Shown: positions 45,738 to 58,441, counted from the stretch's first letter. The stretch is 64,000 nucleotides of DNA from Xanthoparmelia taractica (GCA_033085395.1 JANQBS010000164.1:27285-91284), one strand, 5' to 3'. Numbers and translations: made by a program. Notes: generated by a model from the sequence alone, not told the origin.

Positions 45738-46957
45738 ATGGCATCCGCAACCCAGATACCCAAAACAATGAAAGGGATATTAATCGAGAAGACCGGCGGG
45801 ACCGAAGTCCTACAATACAAGACCGACCTGCCAGTCCCAGAACCCAAAGGAGGCGAAGTCCTCGTCAAGAACGAATTCATCGGCATCAACTACATCGACA
45901 CGTAAACCCCCCCCCCCAACTCCCCCCAGCGCAATCGAGACCCCAGGTCCTCGAACTACAAACACAGAAGCACTAACGTCTCCACCCCAACCAACCAGCT
46001 ACTTCCGCACCGGCCTCTACCCCTCCCCCAAGCCCGAAATCCTCGGCAAAGAAGCCTCCGGCACCATCATCTCCACCTCCCCCTCCTCCCCATCCTTCCA
46101 CCCAGGCGACCGCGTCGTCTGGATGGGCGCCACAGCCGCCTACGCCGAATACACAGCCGTGCCCGCCTCCAAAACAATCAAGATCCCCCCCCACATCACC
46201 ACCAAAGACGCCTGCGCCGCGATACTGCAAGGGCTGACGGCGCTGACGTTAACGGAAGAAGCGCACAGGGTGGAAAAGGGCGATTGGGTGTTGGTGCTTG
46301 CGGCGAGTGGGGGTGTGGGCGGGTGGCTGTGTGGGATTTTGCGGGCGAAGGGGGCGAGGACGATTGCGGTGGTGGGGAGTGAGGGGAAGGTGGACGTGGC
46401 GAGGGAGAGTGGGGCGGAGGTTGTGTTGGTGGAGGGGAGGGATGATGTGGAGGGGACGGTTAGGGAGTGTACGGGGGGGGAAGGGGTGGTGGCGGTATTT
46501 GATGGGGTGGGCAAGGATACGTTTGAGCGGAGTCTGCGGTGCGTGGCGCGGAAGGGGACGCTGGCTAGTTTTGGGAATGCGAGTGGGGCTGTCCCGCCGT
46601 TTTCGATTTCGTGGGTCTATCCGCTAATTGTTTTGGGGGCTGAGGTGCAGAGGAGACGAGATGCTAAGACTGAGTCTTTAGGAAACTGACCGCGAACAAT
46701 GCGAAGATTGTGAGGCCCACGCTAATGAATTATGTTGCTACTCGGGATGAGTTTGAGCATTATACGAACAAACTGTTCAAGATGATGGAGGAAGATCACC
46801 TAAAGACTCGCATTCATGAGACATACCCTCTAAAGGACGTAGCTAGAGCACATAATGTAGGTGACCACCCCGATTTGCTTGCGAAAATCGTAACTGACAA
46901 TCTCATCAGGATCTCGAGGGTCGGAAGACCATGGGCAAATTGCTTATGACCCCGTAA
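45738..46957 (+). CDS. NADPH:quinone oxidoreductase (zeta-crystallin type)
   Basis: Medium-chain reductase without the catalytic zinc, reducing quinones with NADPH. Exons 45738-45901, 45999-46610, 46682-46856 and 46910-46957 join in frame to 332 aa. It opens MASATQIPKTMKGILIEKTG, with VKNEFIGINYIDTYFRTGLY across the first intron. The cofactor loop is LAASGGVGGWLCGILRAKGA, followed by FDGVGKDTFERSLRCVARKG and NASGAVPPFSISKLTANNAK, ending HNDLEGRKTMGKLLMTP. The second exon is very GC-rich at third positions (46000-46560), so the antisense frames there are long but not genes. A run of nine C at the start of the first intron could cause sequencing slips. Confidence 0.92.
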
Positions 46958-47034
46958 ATAGCAGTAAAACATTAAACAACCTCAAGATGGCGTTTTTTCC
47001 TCTTCTGATGATGGAAATACGACAGTCCCCCCAT

Positions 47035-49184
47035 TCAGTCATCGTATCTCGGTCCGACATCGAAGGTCTTCTCTACAACCTTATCTGCGTTGCCTGGCAC
47101 CTGGATGAGTTTCTCTCCCGTCTCGCGAACCTCGATGGCAGCATCGAATATCTGCATCTCATTAATTTTCCCGTTTGTACTGCGACTATCACCGCTCTCT
47201 ATCTCGCGGGTCGGGGTTTTACTCTTTCCCGGGTATTCATCTCCCGCGTCGTTCATTTCGTTTTCAGTGCCTTCCGGAAGCTGCTTTCCGAAAGGTGTGC
47301 CATTATCCAGTATCTTGTTCGGCTCACCGACCTCCCCTGGTATATCATCAAAGTCCGCATCACGGTCATCACCACCCTGCGTCTTCTTCCTCATCGGCAA
47401 CCACTCTTTCTCGGGGGCCCTCCACCCCGCCATCAACTCATTTGGCAAAAGCTGGTAGAAAGAGCAATGGACGCCAGACAGAGCGTCAAAGTATGAAACC
47501 CCAAAACTAAGTTCTGTGACTGTAGCTTCTACCTTCATTCCAACAACACAGTGTGACAGGATGTCATTTTCGATCCAAAACTCGTAATGCTTGATCTCTG
47601 GGGGCTTTGCGGCGAGTGCTGCTTCCTCTTCTTCAGTTAGGTCTTCGCCAGCCGCTGTGGGGACAATCCACGTCTTGGCTCTCATCTTGCCAACAGGTTT
47701 AAGACCTGCAGCCTCAGGTTGGGCATAGAAGTCCAAGATCTCTTGAGTAGGGAATAGGACTTCAGTCACCTCGAACCCAGTATTTTCGTTCACGCTTGCG
47801 ATCTTAGTGGTATTTTCTTTCAGCTGCTGTCTGTAGGTCTTGTGAGTGTTGTCGTCGGCGTTAGCTGCTAGGGCGTATTTGAAGACTTTACGAGCGTGAT
47901 GAGGACTCATGCCCCTGTCGTAGTCTAGGTCCACGCCTTGCATCCATTCTTGATTCTCTGACCACATTCCTTGATACATGCCACCAAAGATCTCGGAGCA
48001 GGATTTGTTGAAGTCGCCAGGTAACAAGGGATTGCATTGAGCGATAGCCCAAAGCTCCTCCTCTGCCCTATCACAAAGAGTGCGTGCTGCATAGACTTGG
48101 TCTTTGTAGTCTGGACAAACATCATGATGCAAAAGATAGTTGAAAAAGTTGTGGATGATGCCAACGAAGTACTTGATCCTATCTTCGGAATGCAGTTCGA
48201 ACTGCGCGGGAAGTGTGTGAGATCTAGAATGGAATCAGTGTAACGGTCTAGTGATATAAGCACTGACTCACAGAAACGATCCAAGGCATCCCTCAAAATC
48301 GACGACATGATCGGACCTGCCGATGTCAACTTTGTCGGAACCAACATAGGTCGTGGCACGAAGCTCGGCAATCTCTGCGGCATTCCTTGTTTCTAGGGTT
48401 TCTGTGTCAAGGCCTCCCGAGAACATATTTTGCCCCGCCTCAATGCCACCGTGAATAAGGTATTTGGTGAAAAGGTTCTTGCGAGTGGAGTCAAGATTGC
48501 GCTTTGCTAAGAAACGCTGAATCGCTTTCTCGATCCGCCTTCGTGGCAGTCAGGCACGAGTTCAAGTCTTGTGGGCGAGGGTTATACATACTGTGAGAAC
48601 GGCAAGGAGCTTTGAGCAAGTCAGCGTGGCCTTTTGAACGACACGTGTGATCACTCACGCATCATACATGCTCTTCTCTTCTTCAAACTCGGCTGGTGTG
48701 ATGGGAGGATCCACGTAGTACTCCTCGAATCCAGTAGGATTTTTCTGCGAACAGGACTGCATTAGCATTGATTCGACATGACGATGGACTTGAAACCTAC
48801 CAGCCCTCGCTGGCTCTTTGACTTTTTCTTCTTTTTCTTCTTCTCGCCGACTCCCACCGGCATGTTCGCCCCACCAGTATCATCGTCCAATCTATCTTCA
48901 TTGTCAATGCCTTCCGGTAAGGCTATTTCGAGATTCTTGTTCACGCCGCTTGCCTCCTCATCTGGCTCCGCAATGGATACCTTTTTGGGAGCAGATTTGG
49001 ACTCTGTGTTGAGGGAAGCGTCGCTGTTGATGTTGGATACAGAGTTCAGGTCAACCTCAGCCAAAGCAGCTGATTTTCTAGAGGTGTTACCGTTGGTTGA
49101 AGCATCCGAGATGAGATTCAGCCCGGTCAAAGGTTCTTGCTCAACGACAGCGCTGTTGCTTGTCTGCTGTTGTCCATCCGCCAT
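47035..49184 (-). CDS. arb1: Argonaute siRNA chaperone (ARC) complex subunit Arb1
   Basis: In fission yeast Arb1, with Arb2 and Ago1, holds duplex siRNA and is needed for heterochromatin formation. Exons 49184-48801, 48744-48659, 48609-48592, 48538-48272 and 48223-47035 join in frame to 647 aa. The third exon is an 18-nt microexon encoding SLPFS. Residues 1-128 are an acidic, disordered arm ending in a Lys run (GEKKKKKKKSKSQRGL). The Arb1 domain begins KNPTGFEEYYVDPPITPAEF and includes RIEKAIQRFLAKRNLDSTRK, then HSEDRIKYFVGIIHNFFNYL and FGGMYQGMWSENQEWMQGVD. The C-terminal 110 residues are acidic and disordered. Introns are 56, 49, 53 and 48 nt. A frame starting inside the fifth exon alone would lose the N-terminal half. 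It is the last intact gene before the AT-rich block. Confidence 0.88.
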
Positions 49185-49940
49185 GGTGATTGCAATTACT
49201 GAGCTTGCTTGGGTATGGCCTATCAAGCAGACGCCCAGATTGCTGGATAGTCTTAGTATTCAGATTCAGGACGATGAAAGACGGATTAAAGAAAGTGCAA
49301 GGGCTTTATAATAGCAAAGGAGAAAGTAGAGAGGCGGTGAAAGGTAGCGCGCACATGAAGCATGAAATTCACAGTCATAATGTGAATGATTCTATATCGG
49401 CTTTATGCTTCACCTAGGTGGAAGTGAATTATCATAAGGAAGGAAACGTAATGGCAGTGGTAATAGTAATGGTAATGGTAGTGTGGTGATGTTTCGCTTG
49501 CGGGAGAGCAGAGCTAAATGGCAGCTCGAGAAGTTTGCTAGGTCAAAACACTGCCCTTGCGCACCAGACAGATGACGCGGGATCTTCTACAAAGGCTCAA
49601 CACTGGTTGATGTAGACACAATATCCAAGCGATGCGAAGATCTTGGACAAGCTCGTTGATATCAGATTCCCATTCCTCATTGTTTCATCAAAGTCGCCGA
49701 GTTGTAGGAGTTTCAAATACAATAGGTAGGTACCTAACCACCTAACGTACTTCTATCAGCGAATTAGCTTCTCGGATAGCTATCGTTAGTACCGGGGTGA
49801 TCCTTTTAGCCGCCGAGTTTCAGCCTTATCTTTTTTCTTGATTAGTTTCAGCCATGCACGAAATTCTGTGCTCCTCCCGGATGGCTTGGCAGAGAAAGGC
49901 GATAAAAATCTGCCCCCCACTTACTCTGTAGTGATACTCG
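49185..49940. other. Upstream region of arb1, edge of the AT-rich block
   Basis: 756 bp of ordinary composition with GT/GGTAATGG-type low-complexity at 49450-49490. No gene seen. Composition turns sharply AT-rich at its right end. Confidence 0.5.
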
Positions 49941-49968
49941 TAATACTCGTACTCGAGTACGAGTATTA
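49941..49968. repeat. 28-bp perfect palindrome at isochore boundary
   Basis: TAATACTCGTACTC followed directly by its exact reverse complement (centre CTCGAG). Further palindromes follow within 70 bp: ATATTCGCGAATAT at about 49981 and ATACTCGAGTAT at about 50014. Confidence 0.9.
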
Positions 49969-51079
49969 ACTTAATATTTATATTCGCGAATATTATATAA
50001 ATACGTATTCGAGTATACTCGAGTATTTAATATTATTATTAATAATAAGCGAATTTTTTAATTAATTATTATAGAATTAAAATTAAAATTAGCGTAATAT
50101 CTAGCTCTTAGAATTATTAAAAATAAATAGTTTTACTATATAAATTTAATATTCTTAAAAGCTAGATCTTATATTTATTTTAAATAAATATTTATTAGTA
50201 ATAAAATCTTTTTATATTAATTAAATAATAATTATAATAAGAATTATCTAGATAATAATTTATAATCTTAATTTCTAATCTTAATTTTTAATAGAATTCG
50301 CTAGAATACTTTAAAATAGTAGAAAAAAGTCTATAAAAATAAATAATTCTTTTTTTATTTCTCTTATTTTATTATTATTATCTATATTCTAATATAATAA
50401 GTATCTAAGATATACTATCTATATATATTATATCTCTTATATTTATTATTAAATCTATTATTAATTATTTAATAATATAAATACGAGTAAAAAGATCGTC
50501 GTTTTCGATATACTTGAACGTAGTTTTAAGCACCTTTAGTATTAGGGTCTTCTATTCACGTCACGCTATCTAAATAGCTAATACACTTCCCTCACTCCTT
50601 CTTTTACTCTCTTAACGACTATATATAAACTTACGCGCTAGTTTATCGTATCGAGTCAAGACGTTTCTATATTATCTTCTTAATTATCTTTATTACTACA
50701 CTAAGAGTCGCTTATTAAATTCTTAATATATAATCGAGTAATATAGAGATAAGAAGGGAAAAGACGAGATGAGAGAGAGAGAGAGAGAGGATACTGGGAT
50801 CTCCGGCCGTTTCAGGCGACTATAAAAATAACCCTACTCCTCTTCTCTATCTTTTTATCTATCTTTCTCTCTACTTAAATTACTTTTCTCTATTTATCTC
50901 TGTTCTTAAAGACTCACGTTCGCTCGTTCTACACACATATAAATTCCCTTTATCGCTATCGACGATAACTCGTTATAAAGTACTATTACACGCTTAAAAG
51001 CAAGACGCGAACTCGTCTTATATCTTTCTCTTTACGAGAAATTAGCTCTTAGCTTAAGAATATTATAATATATAATATA
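49969..51079. other. AT-rich, RIP-like sequence, unidentified
   Basis: Composed mostly of TA-, AAT- and TTA-rich words with stops in all frames. A short GC-rich patch (about 50789-50822, GATCTCCGGCCGTTTCAGGC) and a (GA)n run at about 50770-50789 stand out. It probably is 5' sequence of the recombinase-type element to its right. Confidence 0.5.
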
Positions 51080-52165
51080 AGAAGATTAATAAAAGTTATT
51101 AATTAACGACTCTTTACGCCGACGTTATTAATTTATATATTAATTATCTCGAAGATTTATAAAGAGAGTGAGTTATCTTTAGTATAAATTCTATAATTAT
51201 CGTATTCACGTTATTAATTCTCGATCTCTAGATATTACGATATCGTTAATATAATCTCTATTATACTCTTAAAAGATTAATAAAGAGTCGAATTAAGAAC
51301 TTTTTCTATTAAATATATAATAATTATTTTATTAAGAAAATTAGTTTAATTAAAATCTATTAATATTAATTAAGTTAACTCTATATTAAATAAAAGAATC
51401 GATAAATTAATTGGTTAATCTTAAAGTAAATCTATAATATAAATTAAGATATATACGTTTATATTTCTATAGATATAAGTAACGTTAAAATAATTTATTA
51501 ATGTTCATTAGCGAAAGAATATAAACTAAACGATAGTGAAATTAATAAGTCTCTCTTGAATATAATCGATTTTATAAAGCTATTACGTTATTACTAAGTA
51601 ATAAATATTAATATCTTTTTTTATAAACGATAATAGATCTAATTAATAACGATTCTATTAATCGCGACGTTTATTAAATCTCGACTCGAAGCTCTTCTTG
51701 AAATTATCTATCGCGATTTAAATTTATTTATTTAACGCGATAAGATTATCGAAGAAGTAATAATTATCTTATAGTTAAAGCTTATTTAAGTTAAGTCTTG
51801 TAAGAAGCGTAAGAGATCGTAAGTAATTATTAAAAAATCGAGTTAATTAATCTAATAGATATATAGAAAAACCTATATATTCTTTATTAATATTAATCTC
51901 GTCTTTTATATTATATTTTATATTATCGATCTTATCTACGATAATAACGTCTATCTTTTTTCGAATATAAATCTTAAGATAATTTTAATTTTTAGAGTTC
52001 TAACGAAATTAAACTATTAATTAATCTCGTGAAAAGAGAATATATTAAACGTATCGTTATTTCGTGCGTCTATATAATTCTTTAGAAACTATATTATTGC
52101 GATTAATATAACGCTCTTCTATAATAAATATTACGAATAAATTAAATAATTAGAAGAAGAGACTA
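51080..52165 (+). pseudogene. DUF3435-type tyrosine recombinase relic, N-terminal part (RIP-mutated)
   Basis: Read on the plus strand and allowing C-to-T/G-to-A change, the frames recall fungal DUF3435 proteins. One stretch reads RIHVINSRSLDITIS at about 51200-51245 (family: core-binding region with NxxxLDxTI). Another reads IFFYKR**I*LITILLIAT, then KSRLEALLEIIYRDLNLFI (51610-51720), where the family has F-HERQR-QLA--LLLAAYT-SRPGAL---YRDL. Here SRPGAL has become SRLEAL through P-to-L and G-to-E, both transitions expected from RIP. The relic stops abruptly at the GACTA target site of the gypsy element and resumes at 60544. No intact protein remains. Confidence 0.6.
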
Positions 52166-52315
52166 TGTCACGAAAACGCACTTGCCAAGCTAATCAAGAA
52201 ATCGACTAAGGCAAGTGCTTGACTGGCTTGGCTGGCTGACTTAGATAGAATTTTCCAACTTAGAATAATCAAGAAATAGACATCTAATTAATTATATACT
52301 CTCATTGCTATTATA
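52166..52315 (+). repeat. 5' LTR of the gypsy element
   Basis: 150 bp, starts TGTCACG and ends TGCTATTATA; its partner at 60389-60538 differs by scattered C/T and G/A changes. Confidence 0.85.
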
Positions 52316-54651
52316 GTATAATAGCAACGCCTAAATAGCTATTATTAGCTATTCCAGGAGATCCTTTATCATTGCTTTATTATTACTTGATTAATACTTA
52401 TTGTATTCGTTGAGATAATCCTTCGCGGAGAACTATATCTTATCTGGTGAGATTCGCATATAAAATTATCGGAATTCTTATTCGAACGATCGAAATCTTA
52501 CTAAGTTCGTTAAAAAACTCATTAAACTTATCTCTCTTACACTCACTATTATTACTATTATCGCTATAGCTCACTTATTATTGCTACATTATTATATTGC
52601 TACTATTATAGACAATATTACTATCGTTTCAAGCACGTTGTCGTCTCTTTTAAGCTACTCACCTTACTAAAATAGAAAGGAAATACTACACTATTTAATT
52701 ACATGATGGGAGAAAACTTTAATTCTTATAATATACATCTTTATATTAATGGAAAATATTTCTTATTAATGTAATACTATCTCTTCGTTATTAAGAAGAC
52801 TACTATTATTCTAACTCCCTTAGTTCTAAATCCTATCTCTCGAGATATTATTATTTTAATCTTTTAAATAGACGAATTCTACACTTCGATTACGCTTTTA
52901 TTAGTCTCGTTATCGACGATATTAAGTAATTTATTGTCGATATCGTTAGAGTTAATTTTAGATCTTTAAAGATCGCAAAAGAAGTAGCTTTATTAGTTCG
53001 TGACGCACGTGTAAGAGCTTATTCTATATCTATTGAGATATTAAGCTAATCTATTAGCTAAGTATATAATCGATCGATTTTTAAGACTACTCTAATTAGA
53101 TTTAAGACTAATATTTAGTTATTAAGAAGATTAAAAGAATATTCTTCTATTGGCGATATATCTCGTTCTTTGTTTTTGAAAAGTTCTATTACTAATAATT
53201 CTCCTATTAGAAATCCTTTCGTTACTAACTCTAATTCTAGCAATTTAACTATTACGAATTTCATTAATTTTAATTCGAATTCTACTTTAAATTTAATTAC
53301 AAATTCTACTTTTAGAGATACTTTAAATAACTTTAATATAGCTAAAAATAACGATATTAATTAATAGAATACTAACTTTTTATAGCAACAATAAACTACT
53401 TTATAAAGTCTTCTACGTAGCGTATCTGGATCGTCAAATAAGTGAGGATCGCTAGAATAGAATAATATCGATGGTATAGTAGAAACTGCATTAGTTAGTA
53501 GATGAAATACTAGTGATATAGAATTTTTTAATTCGATGTATAAGAATAAGTTAATGGCTTTCGATACTTCTTTAATAAAGTATATATTAAAAGAGACTTA
53601 CTTTCGAGATATATATTTGTTTTTAAAGTATGCTTATAACGTAGTTAGCATTAAGGGTGATAAGCTCGTTCGTACGAATCTCTAGATTTGTTTTAAGAGA
53701 TCTACTTTAAAGTAATAATTGAGTAAGCTTTCTAATAATAATAAGCGTCTTATAAAGCTTAAAAATAAATTATTTAAGTAAAAGAGAATGCTAATCGAAC
53801 GATTTAAAGTATTTATTAATATAATAATTAATTCGTTATTAAAGAAGAGATATATCTTGAGAGATATTATTAGTAAGAGAGAGTCTCAAGAATACGCATA
53901 AAAGAGTTTATATACTTCGAAAGATATTAGTTTAATTAGCGTTAAAAATTAGCTTAATATAATTTATAATAAAAAAAATACTAAGCTAAGACGTAACTTA
54001 AGAAGACTAAAGAATTAAATTATTTTACATAATTTTCTTAAGGAGATAAATAATCTTAAGTATAATTAATGAATCTACGTAAATAGATATAATTCGAGAA
54101 TATATAAATTTTCTTCTTCTTCGGGGAATATCTTTACGGGATCTTCTTAGAATCGTTCTTCTTAAAATCGAAGTAATAGTAATAGAGATATTTCTAATTA
54201 GTATTAACCTCGTTTATAATAGCAATTTTTTTAATAATTTCGATCTTAGTAAAGTGTAGATCTTGATAATTAATATTAGCGACCTTACTTTTAGTAATCT
54301 TTTCGTTAAATTAATAGTTAAAACGCTTAATTAACTTAGTTATTTTCTTATTAATTTAATAATCAAAATGCTTATTTAAATCCGCAGCAAAACGCTTAGC
54401 AAATACCTCGTTAGCCTCTGCAAATCGCCGCTTTAAACGTGTTAAATTCGATCTCGAATTAATCTTTATTTGATAGTTAGTAGTAGTAGTTTTCTTTTTT
54501 AGCAAAATTAAAGCAATTAAAGATCTTGATTTAATGCTATAAATCGTTTAAAAGTAGCTATTTATTAGATCTCTACGATTAACGAAAATACTAAATTAGA
54601 GTATAATAAATAATCTTAAAGCTCGGACTATTGAAAAGAAAATATTAATAT
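52316..54651 (+). pseudogene. gag region of the gypsy element (RIP-mutated)
   Basis: Primer-site to gag interval by position between the 5' LTR and the protease relic. It has no intact frame; an Asn/Ser-rich stretch (about 53170-53360) is open for 64 codons. Assignment rests on position, not on recognisable gag motifs. Confidence 0.4.
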
Positions 54652-55333
54652 TGTGAGGGCGCTTTTTAATTGTACCATAAAGCTAAAAATATAACTCATG
54701 GGCTCGGGTGTCGCGCTTCATAGAAGGCGCACCCTATTTGCCCATATGAAGCCCATATGGCGCACCCCTAGCTAGATACCCATATGACTTCGTACAGCCT
54801 AATAATTATCCCCCCTTCTAGAGCGACGTCCCCGGCAACCCTAAGCGTCAGTAACCTTAGACCTCTTTTCGCAGAGTCAACGATCTTAAGATTCTAATCT
54901 TAGTAATTTCGAAACGACTTCTAAAGATAGAACTATTAGAGCTCTAAGAATTAAATCTTCGAGATTACTCTCGTTAGATAACATTAAACTCTTTAATTCG
55001 AAGTTAACTCGTTTAGAAGTTTTAATTAAAGTCGAGATTAAATTCACGACCTCGCTTTTTACGGATCGACGCTTCGCCCGAAAATAATTAATCGCTTTAC
55101 GAAGTTTTTGATTCGAGTGTAGCCGAGAGCTTAAGAGTATTCTAGAGTATCCGAACTAATTAAACTCAAACCGAAGCGCGATACTATTGTGAGGGCGCTT
55201 TTCAATTATATCATAAAGTTAAAAATATAACTTATGGATTCGGGTGTCGCGCTTCATAGAAGGCGCACCCTATTTGCCCATATGAAGCCCATATGGCGCA
55301 CCCCTAGCTAGGTACCTATCGTATAGCCTAACA
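54652..55333. mobile_element. Small non-autonomous LTR element (TRIM-like)
   Basis: Direct repeats 54652-54804 and 55188-55333 both begin TGTGAGGGCGCTTTT and share GGGTGTCGCGCTTCATAGAA and CATATGGCGCACCCCTAGCT. The outer ends read TG...CA. A 5-bp duplication, AATAT, flanks the element (54647-54651 and 55334-55338). The interior is 383 bp, with no polymerase. It lies inside the gag-pol interval of the gypsy element. The repeats keep GC-rich motifs, unlike everything around them. Confidence 0.85.
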
Positions 55334-58165
55334 AATATCGAATAATCTTACTTTATAGGCGAAGATTAGTATAAGAATAAGATATATTGTGCTAATTCTA
55401 AGTATAATTCTAAGTCTACATAGTTAAATAATAATTAGTTTACTAACTTTATAAGGATCGAAACCTACTATCGAAATTATTAGGAATTCTTCTTATTTAA
55501 GATTAAATTATATAAGTATTTACGTATTGACTATTCGGGGAAGCACGTTTATGCTAACGAAGTAGTGCTTATAAAGTCTTCTAACTTCGCTAATAAGCAA
55601 TTTAAAAATTATTAAGCTTATCGCTTCTAATTAAGATTTGGGAAATAATTTTACTTTTTAAAGTTAAACTTACGTTATAATTGAAGTTAAATTCGATTCT
55701 ACTAATTAAGAGAATAAAGTTTATATTAATATCGAATATAATATAAGTTTAAATTAATAGATTATAATATTCTTAGTAGTATTCGAATATAGTTATTTTT
55801 AAAATGATAATATCTTTGCGAATACGTGGAATTAATGCTTCTAAGCACGAGACTTCGAAGTATATTACGTAGATATCTATCTTTCTAAAATTGATAATTA
55901 ATATCGAAAAGTGCTTATATATCTACATAGGAAATTACATATCGTTAATAACTTGCGTGTTAAAATATTTATTAAAAATAATATTATTAAATTTAAAGAA
56001 ATTATTATTAATGTAATTAATAAGAAAGTAAGAATTAATAATTATTATACTACGATTAATATTATTATTCGATCTCGAGACGAGTTTATTCGAAGAAAAA
56101 TCTACATTAAATTATCTATTTTCGTGTCTTCGTATAGCGAGATAATTCTATTAATTAAGAAAATTAATCTATTTAATAATCATAATTTTTTATTTAAGTT
56201 AGTAGTATAGATAAATTTAATAATATTTAATTATTTAATTAATTATATAATAACTAAAATTCTAATTCGAAATAAGTCTAATATATCTATTTAAATTTTA
56301 AAGAAATTAAGACATGAAAATATTCTCGAAATAAATTACGAAAATTGCTTTTAAATTAATATCGAATCTAAATTCGTTTTAACGAAAATAGTTATAAATT
56401 TAAGTATAAACTTAAGCTTAAATTAATTAACTTTCTTGCTAGCTAAAGAAAATAAGCTATTAAATAGAGCTATAAATCTAAAAATATATAGACTAAAACT
56501 ATATTAATCGACCTAGTTAACGAATTCTTATAGATTTAATAAGATATCGACTTTATTAAAGTGTTAGAAGAGAAATAGATAAAGCTTTTATTAAGAAATA
56601 ATTAGTAAATTAAGATTAGTAAAAAAGTTAAAATTTATTTCTTAGGCGCACGAGATTAAGAGGTAATCGATAAAGTCTTTAATAAGCTATACGAATAGAA
56701 AAGACTTAAATAAACTAAAGATTCTATACTCTTCTTCTATTCGATATTCGTTATATAAAAACTATTATTTAATAATATTATTAAGAAAAGATCGGTAATT
56801 AATATTCAAGATCTAAATAACTTATTATTTCGAGATATATATTTAGTATCTCTTCAATAGAATATAATCGAAATACTAATTAATTATAATTTTATTTTAG
56901 TAATTAATACTACTTCGTTTTTTTATTAATAACGAGTATATTTAAATTATCGCTATATATAGACTATTATAAGTTATAGAAATTAAGAAACTTTTAATGT
57001 TTTAATTATAAGTATTATGAATTCGATTGCTTATATTTAACGTCAAATCGATAAGATTTTGCGGTATATTCTTAACGTAAAAGTTTATGTTAATAATGTG
57101 ATTACGAGTACTAGAATATTTTAATAGTACTTATAAGATCTTCGTTAGCTATTTAAGCTTTTTATAAGATTTAATATTACTATTTCTTCTATAAAAGTCT
57201 TTCTAAGATATTCGAACGTTAATTTATTAAATAGAAAAGTTAATTCTTTCGACTTAATTTTATTAGAAGATAAGCTTAAAGCTATCTCGAATTTATAGTA
57301 TCTTAGTACTTTAAGAGAATTTAAATACTACTTGAAATTAATTAACTATTTGCGTTAGTACGTTTATTTCTATATATAATTATTATAAATTTTATAAGAT
57401 CTTAAAACACTACTTTTTAAAGAAATATCGAACTTTAAACGTTAGTGAAACTAATACTCTTCTAGAATAAAGCTATCTATAGCTTTAGAGAAGCAATGAA
57501 CTTTCTTTTAGCTTCTTTAAGAAGTATTATCTTAGTTAATAATTTTAATATATTTCGATTATATTCGAACTTTATAAGTTAACTTAAATATCTTAAAAGA
57601 GTTTAGTTTTAAGGTAATAGTCTTTTATGTTAAATTAAATAAAAGTAAAAATAAATAATCTTCTCGTGTAGAAACGAAGTCTATTCTTTTTCTATTAAGA
57701 CTTCTAACTATAGTAGAAAAAAATTACTAATCTACGGAATTAAAGATTATTAATCTTATTTAATATCTAAAGAAAATAAGACACATAATTGAATCTTTAA
57801 AATATTCTATAAGAATATAGATTGATTATTCTATTATTATTAATATTATGAAGTAAAATTCGATTATTTCAATCACATTAATAATACGAATAAATATTCG
57901 TTTGATTCGAGCTACTTAATTCTTAAGGTAGTTTAATCTAGCTATTTCTTAAAAATCTAATAAAGAATATATTATGCCTAATACTCTATTAAGGCTTATA
58001 AATCTAAATAAAGATAATTCGCTACCTTATTATTATTCGAAGTTAGATACTCTCTTCACCGTAAGTTTAATAGAAATAAGTGCTTTATTTCACGAGAAAT
58101 GTATTTAAGACTATTAATAAGATAATTAATAAAAAAGAATTTCTACATAGCTCGATGCCAAGAAT
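55334..58165 (+). pseudogene. gypsy protease, reverse transcriptase and RNase H relic
   Basis: 55911-56210 stays open for 99 codons and resembles the protease-to-RT linker of ascomycete gypsy elements (ending INLFNNHNFLFKLV). The RT domain is readable at about 56790-57420: INTTSFFYQ and YRYI, then MNSIAYI*RQIDKILRY, then the active site YVNNVI where the family has YVDDII. Both Asp-to-Asn changes are G-to-A. Later come FLRYSNVNLLNRKVNSFDLI and REFKYYLKLINYLR. RNase H sequence should occupy 57430-58160 but is too mutated to quote. Confidence 0.7.
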
Positions 58166-58441
58166 TACGGGTCGGAAAGGTGTGGTATCTGTTGAACATA
58201 GTCGTTTTGAACTTTTTTTTAACTTTTTTTAAAAAATTATATCTATTTAATCTATTTATAGAATTTTATAATTATATAAGCGTTCGCTTAAGCTTTTTAC
58301 TTATTTTTAGAATATAATAAAATATTACGTAATATATTTATTAAAAACTCAATGGGAGTATGGGATATCCCATATCTTTCGATATGGTATTCGAAAAACT
58401 AATCCCATACCATTAAATACATCACACCTTTCCGACCCGTA
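58166..58441. mobile_element. 276-bp TIR element (hAT-like MITE), copy 1
   Basis: 19-bp perfect terminal inverted repeats (TACGGGTCGGAAAGGTGTG) and an 8-bp target duplication, CCAAGAAT (58158-58165 and 58442-58449). There is no coding capacity. An 8-bp duplication is typical of the hAT superfamily. It is inserted in the gypsy pol relic. Confidence 0.88.

Noticed and set aside
48778..49311. Plus-strand 177-codon frame
   Set aside because: Antisense of the first exon of arb1; the Phe run mirrors the Lys run.
54652..55333. CRISPR array or bacterial insertion
   Set aside because: Two long direct repeats with TG...CA ends and a 5-bp target duplication fit an LTR element; there are no regular spacers.
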